A stretch of DNA of 64,000 bases from Posidoniimonas corsicana. GTDB lineage: Bacteria; Planctomycetota; Planctomycetia; Pirellulales; Lacipirellulaceae. The position numbers were made by a program, and so were the translations under genes. The notes under the pieces are model-generated. The model did no database searches. It had not been told where the DNA came from and worked only from the letters and a program-made list of their open reading frames with translations. Shown in pieces: positions 27,412-35,047 of the stretch; position 1 is the first letter of the stretch, and each line of letters opens with the position of its first letter. The stretch lies in contig NZ_SIHJ01000004.1 of NCBI RefSeq assembly GCF_007859765.1, positions 1 to 64,000 on the forward strand, read 5' to 3'.

Positions 27412-27935
27412 TACTTGCGGTCCCAGACCTCGAATGTGAATGAGTGCTCGTGCTTCTCGTCGGCGGGGTGGTCCACTTTCTCGGTCAGCTCGAAGCGGGA
27501 CCAGTCGACCTCGGGGAAGTGGGCGTGGCCGTCCTCGATGGTGGCGTGCACGCGGGTCAGGTAGATGCGGTCGACGCGGGGCAGGGCGTCGGCGTACACG
27601 CGGCTGCCGCCGCCGATGAACACCTGGTCGGTGGGCCCGCCGATGCGGTGGGCGGTCTGGATCGCGTCGTCCAGGCTGGTCGCGGTGAGCACCTGGGTGC
27701 CCGGCTTGAGGTCGTCCGGGACCGACACCTCGTCGGGGCTGCTGGTCAGCACGATCGAAGTGCGGCCCGGCAGCGGGCGGTCGTGCGACTCGTAGGTCTT
27801 GCGGCCCTGGATGATGCAGTGCCCGATGGTGTGCCCGCGGAACCACTTCAGGTCGGCCGGCAGCCGCCACGGCAGCCCGCCGTCCTGACCGATGACGTTG
27901 TTCTCACTGGCGGCGGTGATGATGGAGAGTTTCAT
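27411..27935 (-). CDS. folA: Dihydrofolate reductase
   Basis: Start at ATG 27935 (MKLSIITAASENNVIG), 174 residues. The LPWRLPADLKWFR segment carries the catalytic acid Asp28 (Asp27 in E. coli); QGRKTYES and GGGSRVY match the NADPH-binding loops. Reduces dihydrofolate to tetrahydrofolate with NADPH, regenerating the folate oxidised by ThyA, encoded 664 bp upstream on the same strand. The small NPYQSP gene lies between them. Confidence 0.95.
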   Translation of the reverse strand: MKLSIITAASENNVIGQDGGLPWRLPADLKWFRGHTIGHCIIQGRKTYESHDRPLPGRTSIVLTSSPDEVSVPDDLKPGTQVLTATSLDDAIQTAHRIGGPTDQVFIGGGSRVYADALPRVDRIYLTRVHATIEDGHAHFPEVDWSRFELTEKVDHPADEKHEHSFTFEVWDRK

Positions 27936-27997
27936 AGCAAGCTGTAGCGTGCGGAGTGGATCTGCCAAGCGTGAGGGGCTTGAATCGTCGGTTGCTC

Positions 27998-28077
27998 GTA
28001 GCCCCCGGCTCCGCCGGGGGATCGCATCATGGCAGAGATAGCTCGCAAGGCAATCCCCAGGCGGATCCGGGGGCTAC
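27998..28077. repeat. REP-like double hairpin, copy A
   Basis: Two G/C hairpins: the left arm begins GTAGCCCCCGGCTCCGCCGG and the right arm ends CCGGGGGCTAC, joined by a 36-base linker. About 67 bases (from 27993) are identical, in the same orientation, to copy B at 28410. The stop codon of the small membrane gene lies in the right arm. This may act as a terminator. Confidence 0.8.
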
Positions 28078-28382
28078 CGTTCTTTGGATCGAGTGCAACG
28101 GGCCCATACCAGGTACAACGCTCCATGTGTAAGTAGAACAAGTGGAGTGACCAGTAGCCCTCCACAAACAGGGCCGACCCATCCGTGGCCGGTTGCTGCG
28201 CTAACAAGTGCGCAGGCCGAGGTGATAGCGACACACGCTAGAGCTGGTGGTACCGCAACCGTCCACGGGATGTCATCCAGCAAGATATCGAATTCGTCGT
28301 CATCCTCTTTCCCGGCACTTGGGCGGTCGCCGCCAGGATCTGATTGAGGCGATTGGTAGGGATTCACTTGGCTTGCCACCAA
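28074..28382 (-). CDS. Small membrane protein with NPYQSP N-terminus
   Basis: 102 residues beginning MVASQVNPYQSP, then an acidic segment and two hydrophobic helices (about 42-62 and 70-92). The NPYxSP opening matches other small planctomycete membrane proteins. Function unknown. The gene is bracketed by REP-like copies A and B in direct orientation, and its stop codon is supplied by copy A. It is less G+C-rich than folA and thyA, so it may be a recent arrival between them. Confidence 0.7.
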   Translation of the reverse strand: MVASQVNPYQSPQSDPGGDRPSAGKEDDDEFDILLDDIPWTVAVPPALACVAITSACALVSAATGHGWVGPVCGGLLVTPLVLLTHGALYLVWARCTRSKER

Positions 28383-28411
28383 AGATGAGACCAGTCGCGT
28401 CAGTTCATGTG

Positions 28412-28497
28412 CTCGTAGCCCCCGGCTCCGCCGGGGGATCGCATCATGGCAGAGATAGCTCGCAAGGCAATCCCCCGGCAGAGCCGGGGGCTACGAG
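28412..28497. repeat. REP-like double hairpin, copy B (complete)
   Basis: The most symmetrical copy: CTCGTAGCCCCCGGCTC at the left end is mirrored by GAGCCGGGGGCTACGAG at the right end, with a shared linker. It lies 30 bp upstream of the small membrane gene's start, in the same orientation as copy A. Such elements resemble REP/BIME sequences of other bacteria; no RAYT-type transposase is visible in this window. Confidence 0.8.
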
Positions 28498-28598
28498 TCG
28501 ATCGTGAGGGCGGATCGCCTGTACGGCGCCGAGTAGCTGTCGTGGCGTCAGCATTAACTACCAACCACTAGCCAATCACCACCAACCACCCCCCCACA

Positions 28599-29393
28599 CT
28601 ACACCGCCACCGGCGCCTTGATGTGCGGGTGCGGGTCGTAGTCGGTGAGCTTGAAGTGCTCGAAGCGGAAGTCGAACAGCGAGTCAACGCTCGGGTCGAG
28701 CGTCATGGTGGGCAGCGGGCGGGGATCGCGCTGGAGCTGCGTGCGGGCCTGGTCCAGGTGGTTGTCGTACAGGTGGGCGTCGCCCAGGGTGTGGACGAAC
28801 TCGCCCGCCTCAAGGCCGGTCACCTGGGCGACCATCATCAACAGGAGCGCGTAGCTGGCGATGTTGAACGGCACGCCCAGGAACACGTCGGCCGAGCGCT
28901 GGTAGAGCTGGCAGCTCAGCCGGCCGTCGGCCACGTAGAACTGGTACAGCAGGTGGCAGGGCGGCAGCGCCATCTGGTCCAGCTCGCCCACGTTCCACGC
29001 GCTGACGATCAGCCGGCGGCTGTCGGGGTTGCCGCGGATCTGGTCGACCAGCTCGTGCAATTGGTCGACCGTGCGGCCGTCGGGCGCAGCCCAGCTGCGC
29101 CACTGCTTGCCGTACACGGGGCCGAGGTCGCCGCTCTCGTCGGCCCACTCGTCCCAGATGCTGACGCCGTGCTCGTTGAGGTAGGCGGTGTTGGTGTCGC
29201 CGCGGATGAACCACAGCAGCTCGTGGATGATGCTCCGCAGGTGCAGCTTCTTGGTGGTGACCAGCGGGAACCCCTCGGCCAGGTTAAACCGCATCTGCCG
29301 CCCGAACACGCTGCGCGTGCCGGTGCCGGTGCGGTCGCTCTTGGCGGCGCCGTTCTCGAGGATGTCGGAGAGGAGGTCGAGGTATTGCTGCAT
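28599..29393 (-). CDS. thyA: Thymidylate synthase ThyA
   Basis: 264 residues, the length of the E. coli enzyme. Catalytic Cys146 is in [23 protein letters not shown] and [11 protein letters not shown] complete the substrate site. Methylates dUMP to dTMP with methylene-tetrahydrofolate, giving dihydrofolate for FolA. Same-strand neighbour of folA, with one small membrane gene in between. Confidence 0.97.
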   Translation of the reverse strand: MQQYLDLLSDILENGAAKSDRTGTGTRSVFGRQMRFNLAEGFPLVTTKKLHLRSIIHELLWFIRGDTNTAYLNEHGVSIWDEWADESGDLGPVYGKQWRSWAAPDGRTVDQLHELVDQIRGNPDSRRLIVSAWNVGELDQMALPPCHLLYQFYVADGRLSCQLYQRSADVFLGVPFNIASYALLLMMVAQVTGLEAGEFVHTLGDAHLYDNHLDQARTQLQRDPRPLPTMTLDPSVDSLFDFRFEHFKLTDYDPHPHIKAPVAV

Positions 29394-29400
29394 TGGGGGG

Positions 29401-29476
29401 GCCGTCGGCTATCGGCGGTTGGCTATCGGCTCGGCTGCCGCCAATGGCTAAGAGCCAACAGCGAACAGCCCGCGTC
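29401..29476. repeat. Imperfect inverted simple repeat, no cargo gene
   Basis: GGCTATCGGCGGTTGGCTAT on the left is answered on the right by CCAATGGCTAAGAGCCAACA and GCGAACAGCC, giving degenerate inverted arms only a few bases apart. The same GCTGTTGGCT vocabulary flanks the four-helix-bundle gene at 42056-42418. Here no gene lies between the arms. Confidence 0.5.
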
Positions 29477-29480
29477 CGCA

Positions 29481-29744
29481 TCACCCCTTCGCCATCAACT
29501 CCTCAACCACCTTGGCCACCATCTGCGGGTCGTCCTGGGCGCGGATGTGGTCGATGCGGTCCTGCTTGAGGCCGCACTTCTCGAGGGCTTTGACGATCAT
29601 GTCCCACTGCTTCTCGCGCTTCTTGCCCTCGGCCAGGTAGAGCTCGGTAACCAGCTCGCTCAGACGCTGCAGGCCGATGTTCTCGCGGTTGTCGTAGTAC
29701 CGCTTGATGATGTTCTGCTGGTGCTTGCTGTACTGCCGTTCCAT
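29481..29744 (-). CDS. Small conserved helical protein, hypothetical
   Basis: 87 residues, strongly helical and charged: MERQYSKHQQNIIKRYYDNR, then LQRLSELVTELYLAEGKKRE. No family with known role was recognised. No signal or membrane segment, so cytoplasmic. The ATG at 29744 has a plausible GAGAGCAGCC leader. It is upstream of thyA on the same strand, separated by the repeat at 29401-29476. Confidence 0.65.
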   Translation of the reverse strand: MERQYSKHQQNIIKRYYDNRENIGLQRLSELVTELYLAEGKKREKQWDMIVKALEKCGLKQDRIDHIRAQDDPQMVAKVVEELMAKG

Positions 29745-29988
29745 GGCTGCTCTCGGGTGCGGGTAGTCTGCGGGGGAGGTGACGATCGGGCGATGAATTA
29801 TAGCCGTCCGCGGGGGCCCTGTCAGTGCGGCCGGCCGGGCCTGGCCGGCCCCAGGTTGTTGTCGGCTATCTGGCGCCCGGGGCTGCAGTTCAGCGGATTT
29901 CCGAGGGCGTGTGGCTTTCTCCGCCGCCGCCGGTCAGTTAGGCTGGAGCCTGGCCACAGGCGAAATGATGGCGCCCCTAGAAATCCCA

Positions 29989-30300
29989 ATGAAGCAAGTC
30001 GTCGCGATCGTGAAGCCGTACCTGGCCGAGCGGATCCTGGAGAGCCTGCGCCGTGCGCCCCTCGAGGCGGTGGTCGTCCGCGAGGTGAAGGGCATGGGCA
30101 AGCAGAAGAGCTACCTGGACCAGTACGCGGACTCGGAGTACTCGCTGGCGTTCCTGCCGAAGGTCGAGATCACCCTGTGGGTCGACGACGCCCGCGCCGA
30201 GGAGGTGGTCCGCAAAGTGGTGGAGGTCGCCCGCACCGGCCGCATGGGCGACGGCAAGATCATGATCCTGCCGGCCAACCCGGTCGAGATGCCGGTCTGA
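29989..30300 (+). CDS. PII-like signal protein
   Basis: Start at ATG 29989 gives 103 residues that align with GlnB without gaps: Lys9-Pro10 near the start, KGMGKQK in the T-loop region, Tyr51 (site of uridylylation in GlnB) and TGRMGDGKI (83-91, Lys90 conserved). The C-terminus stops at residue 103 and lacks the Arg101/Arg103 pair that contacts ATP phosphate in GlnB. It may sense ATP/ADP or 2-oxoglutarate differently. The neighbour is ExbB/TolQ-like, not amtB or glnA, so a role outside classical nitrogen control is possible. Confidence 0.85.
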   Translation: MKQVVAIVKPYLAERILESLRRAPLEAVVVREVKGMGKQKSYLDQYADSEYSLAFLPKVEITLWVDDARAEEVVRKVVEVARTGRMGDGKIMILPANPVEMPV

Positions 30301-30381
30301 CGCGGCGCCGGCCGCCCCCCGTTCCCACGACCCGTCCCCAGCGATTCAGTCCCCAGCGAACCAGCCAGGCGGTAGCCCACG

Positions 30382-31050
30382 TTGTCCGTTGCCACGCTCT
30401 TGATGCTCGCGGCCGAAGGGGGCGGCGTTCTGGACATCATTTTCGCCGGCGGCGTGACCGGGCTGGCGATCGTGCTGGTGCTGCTGGCGCTGTCGATGGT
30501 CGCGCTGGCGCTAGCGGTCGAGCACCTGCTGACCATCCGCCGTGACGTGCTGATGCCGCCCGGCCTGGCGGAGCGGGTCGCTAAGCTGCTCTCGCAGCGC
30601 GACCTGCAGGGCGCCGCGGCGGCGTGCGACCAGCAGCCCAGCTTCCTGGCGCACATCATCCGCCACTCGCTGGTCGAGGCCGCCGACGGCTGGCCGGCCA
30701 TCGAGAAGGCGCTGGAGGGCGCGACCGCCGAGCAGGCCGCGCGGCTGTTCCGCAAGATCGAGTACCTGTCGGTGATCGGCAACATCGCGCCGATGATCGG
30801 CCTGCTCGGGACCGTGGTCGGCATGATCTTCGCCTTCCAGGAGGTGGCCGACACCCAGGGCGCCGCCCGCGCCGCCGAGCTGGCCGGCGGCATCTACCAG
30901 GCGCTGGTCACAACGGTCGGCGGGCTGCTGGTGGCGATCCCCTCGCTGGCGGCCTTCGCCGTGTTCCGCAACCGCGTGGACGGCCTGGTGAGCGACGCCG
31001 CCGCCACCGCGCTGCGGGCGCTGCGGCCGCTGAAGCGGCCCGCGGCCTAG
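30382..31050 (+). CDS. MotA/TolQ/ExbB-type proton channel protein
   Basis: 222 residues from a TTG, 81 bp after the PII-like gene. Three hydrophobic helices in TolQ order: about 20-48, 133-158 and 172-195. The segment YLSVIGNIAPMIGLLGTVVG followed by FQEVA is the MotA_ExbB signature. These proteins use the proton gradient to drive an ExbD/TolR partner, but no ExbD gene is adjacent. Possibly co-transcribed with the PII-like gene. Confidence 0.88.
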   Translation: MSVATLLMLAAEGGGVLDIIFAGGVTGLAIVLVLLALSMVALALAVEHLLTIRRDVLMPPGLAERVAKLLSQRDLQGAAAACDQQPSFLAHIIRHSLVEAADGWPAIEKALEGATAEQAARLFRKIEYLSVIGNIAPMIGLLGTVVGMIFAFQEVADTQGAARAAELAGGIYQALVTTVGGLLVAIPSLAAFAVFRNRVDGLVSDAAATALRALRPLKRPAA

Positions 31051-31077
31051 AGCGCACGTCGCGTGTATGTAGCGCCG

Positions 31078-34000
31078 CTAGTTGTCGCGCGAGAACCCGA
31101 ACCCCGGCTTGGAGCCCGCCTCTTCCAGCACCCGGTGCTCGGCGCTGTCGTCGCCCGGCGCCGTGAGCTTCTCGAGGGCCTCGGGCATGCTGCGGATGTG
31201 CAGGTCGCGTTGCGGGAAGGCGATCTCGATGCCGTGCTTGCGGAACTCGTCGTCCACGGCCAGCATCAGCGAGTGCCGCATCGGCATCATGTGCGATAGG
31301 TCCTGCGTGAACACCCTAAGCTCGAAGTTCAGGCTGCTGTCGCCGAAGGTGTCGAACAGCACGAACGGCTCGGGCGTGTCGGCGACGTGCTCGTTCTCGC
31401 GGGCGACCTTGTACAGCAGCTCGGTGGCCAGGCGGGTGTCGCTGCCGTACGCGACGCCCACCTTCAGCACGTGCCGCAGCACGCGGCTGGAGAGCGTCCA
31501 GTTGATCAGGTTGCCGGTGATGAAGTCGCGGTTAGGGACAATCAATTCCTTGTTGTCCCAGTCCTGCACTGTGGTGGCGCGGATGCGGATCCGGGTCACC
31601 ACGCCGGACACGTTGCCGATGGTCACGACGTCGCCGGGGCGCACGGGCCGCTCGAACAGCAGGATGATGCCCGACACGAAGTTGGCGAAGATCTCCTGCA
31701 GGCCGAAGCCCAGACCGACCGTCATCGCCGCGACCAGCCACTGCACGCTGCTCCAGCTGATTCCCAGCATCCCCACACCGATGACCCCGCCCACCACCAC
31801 GATCAGGTACCGTGAGACCGAGGTCGCGGCGTAACGGGCGCCGGCGTCCAGCGGCAGCTTCTGGAACAACGCGATCTCCAGCAGGCCCGGCACGTTGCGG
31901 CCCGCGAACCAGGTCAGCGTGAACACGCCCAGCGACAGCAGCAGCCCGGCCACGGTGACCTTGGGGTACACGCCCTCCTCGTTGGGGACGCCGCTCTGCC
32001 AGAGGCCGAAGGTGTCGGGGTCGTTCAGGGCGTTGAGCGCCGGCAGCACATCGCCCCAGGCCAGCACCATGGCGCCGATGATGCACGCCGTGACGCCCAC
32101 GCCCACCAGGCTGCGCGCCTGCTGATTGATGTCGCTGAGGCTGATCTCCGGCTCGACCTCAATGGCCGCCGCCTCGGTGGGGGCGTTCTCCTGCGCCTCG
32201 AGCATCGCCTTGCGTTTCTCGCGGGCGCGCTGCATCGCGACCCGCCGGTAGGCGACCAGCAGCCACCTCATCAAGAACGCCCTGACCGCCAGGCAGATGA
32301 ACACCACGCCGGCCGAAAACAGGATGCGGCGGGTGAGCTGGATGGCGGTGAAGTGCATCCCCAGCCCAGACGCGACCGCGAGCCCCAGCGCGGACGCCAC
32401 GGAAAGCGGGCCCAGCAGCCGGACCAGGCGGGTCACCCAGGGCTTGTCGCCGCGGGCGGCCAGCGAATTGATCAGCGGGCCGTGCGGGCGGAAGAAGAGG
32501 AACCCGATGCCCCCCATCACCAGCAGCGCCAGGATGAGCGAGAGCCGCCCGATCGAGTTGATCGCCGCGCCGTCCCGCGTGACCTCCACGCCCACCGCGA
32601 TCGCCATCAGCGGCAGCGCAACGACCTGCATCACGCGGGCCGCCCGCCGCAGCGAGACCAGCCCCTTGCGCTCCCACCCGAAGTGGTCCGGCCCCAGGCC
32701 GCCCGATCGGCAGGAGTGCCGCAGCAGGTTGAGGATCAGGTACTGCCGCGCGAACAGGCTGAGCGCCACGCCGGTGGCGTACGGGAGCACGTTGGTCGAC
32801 ACGCCCAGACGCCAGCCGAGGAAGCCGATCAGCAGCGGCGTGGGGGACGCCAGCACAATGGTGGCGAGCAGCGCCATGACCGTGGGCCGGAACGAGGTGG
32901 CGGCCGGCTTCGAGGCCTGCTCGCCGGCGTCGTACATGATCTTCTTGGCCCGGCGGCGCCACAGCAGCAGGAGCAGCGTGACCATGACCGGCAGCAGCCA
33001 CAGCTCGACGTGCAACTTCGCGTCCTCGAGCACGTACTCGCCCAGCAGCCGCAGGTCGGCCAGCCGCGCGTCGTAGTTGGTCCAGAAGTCCCGCGTGAAC
33101 GCCAGGTCCCGCGCCGACAGCCGGGGCGCGCTGGGGACCCAGAACACCCGCTCCGTCAGGAAGTCGGACAGCGCCTGGGTCTGGTCCACGATGATCGCCT
33201 CGGACGTGTTCAGCTTGCCGAGCTCGGTCAGGTACGAGTTGGTGTGGGCGACCAGTTCCTTGAGGGTCTCGTCGCGGTCCTCGATCACCTCGCGGAGCTC
33301 GTCTTCGATCTCGGGAGAGACCTGCTCCTCGGTGTCTGCCTCATACGTGGCGACCGCCTCGGACAGCTTCTTGTCAGTGGTCTTGGCGAGCTCGGCCTTC
33401 CAGTCGTACACCTGCATGCGCAGGTCGGTGACGCGGGCGGCCCGCTTCCGCTGCCGCTCGCGGATCTGCGTGAGGTTGGGCAGCTGGTCCTGCGCGCCGC
33501 GGAGGATGGTCCCGATCGTGGGCGACCCCCGCAGCTGCTCGTCGAGGCTGATCGCGTTCTCGAGCTTGTCCTTGGCTTCGTCGGCCTCGTTGGCGGTCCG
33601 CTTGACCTGCTCTTCCAGGCGGGACTTCTTCTGCACCAGCTCGGAGTACTGCTCCGCCAGCTCCACGTTGCGTTGGGCCTCGGCCTTGACCGCCGGGTGG
33701 GCGAACACCACCGCCCGCTTGGCCTCCGAGGCCTTCTTGTCGGCGTCAATCTGCTGCTGCCTGGCCAGCCGCGCCGCGACCTCCGCTTCCCACTCCTCCG
33801 CGGCTTTGAGCTCCTTGGCGAGCCGCTCCTGCCGCGCGTTCCGCGAGCGGGAGATGATCTCGAACGTGTTGCCCTTCAGCTCCATCAGCTGGATCTCGGC
33901 CCGGGCGAGCAGGATCGCGGCCTGCTGGTTCAGACGCTTCGCCTGGGCGAGCAGCGGGTGGTCGGCGCTGTAGTCGCCCTGCAGCGCCTCCTCCGCCTTG

Positions 34001-34527
34001 GTGATCTTCTGGCGGGCCTGGACCATCGCGTCGGGAAGTTCCAGCCGCCGCGCGGCGCTCTGCTTGATCTCGGCCGCGGCCAGGTCCAGCTTCTCCTTGG
34101 CCGACGTGACCGCCTGCGCGGCGTTCGATTGTTCGACCTGCAGCTCGGCCAGGTCGAGGCCTTCGAGCCGCTTGCGCTGGGGCGCCGGCTGACCGGCCTG
34201 CGGCTGGTTGGTGGGGGGGGCGCTGGCGCCCTCCACCTCGGCCTTCAGGCGGGCCATCTCCTCGTTGGCCTCTTTGGCCTTGGCGAGCTGCGAGGCCGCC
34301 TTGTCGCAGACCTCCAGCACCTGTTTGCGGGTCTGCTCGTCGAGCTGATCGGCCGCGGCGTCGGTCGCCAACTTGCGGAGGTCGTTGATCTGCTGCGTCA
34401 GCGCGGCGGGGGTGAGCTGCGCGGGGTCGGCGACCGGTTCCTGCGCGTGAACTCCGGCGGGCACAGCGAGCCCGACGAGCAGCAACAGCAGGAGTTGGCG
34501 GAGGTGTCTGATCAACGTTCTGTCCAT
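31078..34527 (-). CDS. Very large MscS-family mechanosensitive channel
   Basis: 1149 residues. Signal peptide (about 1-28, ending VHAQ), a long coiled-coil periplasmic domain (about 40-440, Glu/Lys/Ala-rich), then multiple transmembrane helices (about 480-860) and the MscS core: GLGFGLQEIFANFVSGIILL near the pore and VSGVVTRIRIRATTVQDWDN in the beta domain. The layout is that of MscK/MscM types, which open under osmotic down-shock. Located in the inner membrane with a large periplasmic part. Convergent with the ExbB-like gene (27 bp between stops). Confidence 0.9.
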   Translation of the reverse strand: MDRTLIRHLRQLLLLLLVGLAVPAGVHAQEPVADPAQLTPAALTQQINDLRKLATDAAADQLDEQTRKQVLEVCDKAASQLAKAKEANEEMARLKAEVEGASAPPTNQPQAGQPAPQRKRLEGLDLAELQVEQSNAAQAVTSAKEKLDLAAAEIKQSAARRLELPDAMVQARQKITKAEEALQGDYSADHPLLAQAKRLNQQAAILLARAEIQLMELKGNTFEIISRSRNARQERLAKELKAAEEWEAEVAARLARQQQIDADKKASEAKRAVVFAHPAVKAEAQRNVELAEQYSELVQKKSRLEEQVKRTANEADEAKDKLENAISLDEQLRGSPTIGTILRGAQDQLPNLTQIRERQRKRAARVTDLRMQVYDWKAELAKTTDKKLSEAVATYEADTEEQVSPEIEDELREVIEDRDETLKELVAHTNSYLTELGKLNTSEAIIVDQTQALSDFLTERVFWVPSAPRLSARDLAFTRDFWTNYDARLADLRLLGEYVLEDAKLHVELWLLPVMVTLLLLLWRRRAKKIMYDAGEQASKPAATSFRPTVMALLATIVLASPTPLLIGFLGWRLGVSTNVLPYATGVALSLFARQYLILNLLRHSCRSGGLGPDHFGWERKGLVSLRRAARVMQVVALPLMAIAVGVEVTRDGAAINSIGRLSLILALLVMGGIGFLFFRPHGPLINSLAARGDKPWVTRLVRLLGPLSVASALGLAVASGLGMHFTAIQLTRRILFSAGVVFICLAVRAFLMRWLLVAYRRVAMQRAREKRKAMLEAQENAPTEAAAIEVEPEISLSDINQQARSLVGVGVTACIIGAMVLAWGDVLPALNALNDPDTFGLWQSGVPNEEGVYPKVTVAGLLLSLGVFTLTWFAGRNVPGLLEIALFQKLPLDAGARYAATSVSRYLIVVVGGVIGVGMLGISWSSVQWLVAAMTVGLGFGLQEIFANFVSGIILLFERPVRPGDVVTIGNVSGVVTRIRIRATTVQDWDNKELIVPNRDFITGNLINWTLSSRVLRHVLKVGVAYGSDTRLATELLYKVARENEHVADTPEPFVLFDTFGDSSLNFELRVFTQDLSHMMPMRHSLMLAVDDEFRKHGIEIAFPQRDLHIRSMPEALEKLTAPGDDSAEHRVLEEAGSKPGFGFSRDN

Positions 34528-35047
34528 GGCGCGTAGCTAGCGGGTGGGTGTCTCGGCAGAGGGAGTCGCAAGCGGGTGGGCGGCCGCGGCGGGGAGTCGG
34601 TCCGTCGACCTGCGCTAGGATAGCACTTCACGCTCTTGGGGCTACCCGGCTTTGCCCCTGCTGGCGCCTGGCCGTTTCGCGATCATGCGCCCTAAGGCGG
34701 GGGCTGGCCGATGGTTGCGCGGCCGCCCGCGATGTGGGCCGCGGGCGCCGGGAAACCGGTCGCCGGGGCGGTCGCGGTTGGGCGTCGCGACGCGCGATTC
34801 GGCCCGGTTGACCGAACCGCTGGCGCGTCGCGCCGGCCGCTGCAAGCGCTGGGGTGAACGCCCCAACCGCCGTTGGGGTGATCGCCCCCATTCTTTTCGT
34901 TCTCGGCCGCTCTGGGCCGCTGTTCGTTGCTGGTCGATTTCGGCCAGCGGTAGGACGCCGTCGTGGGGACCCCACGGCGGCCGTGTGCGCCGCCGCGTTC
35001 CCCGCGCGCATTTTCACCCGCTCCGTCCGCCAAGGGGAACGCCCGCC
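34528..35047. other. 520-bp intergenic region
   Basis: This divergent promoter region lies between the MscS-like and LEPR-XLL genes. Frames on both strands are open but Arg/Gly/Pro-rich, and none carries a motif. The notable structure is the hairpin and tandem GGGGTGAWCGCCCC words near 34849-34890. Confidence 0.5.
34849..34890. promoter_or_regulatory. Hairpin with tandem GGGGTGAWCGCCCC words
   Basis: TGGGGTGAACGCCCCA (34849-34864) and TTGGGGTGATCGCCCCC (34873-34889) are near-identical direct repeats, each itself roughly palindromic. Between them CCCCAAC (34861-34867) and GTTGGGG (34872-34878) form an exact 7-bp hairpin with loop CGCC. It lies about 160 bp before the LEPR-XLL gene. Possible operator or leader RNA element; unproven. 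Confidence 0.45.

Noticed and set aside
27412-27870. Longer N-terminus for the membrane protein downstream of folA
   Set aside because: It is the folA sequence read in another frame; ATG 27411 is coupled to the folA stop.
32353-34536. Open frame of about 727 codons on the plus strand
   Set aside because: It is antisense to the MscS-like gene; His/Arg/Gly/Leu-rich shadow.
34652-35047. Longer N-terminus for the LEPR-XLL protein
   Set aside because: The extension is Arg/Gly/Pro-rich, and the ATG at 35048 has a good ribosome site and begins the LEPR-XLL leader.
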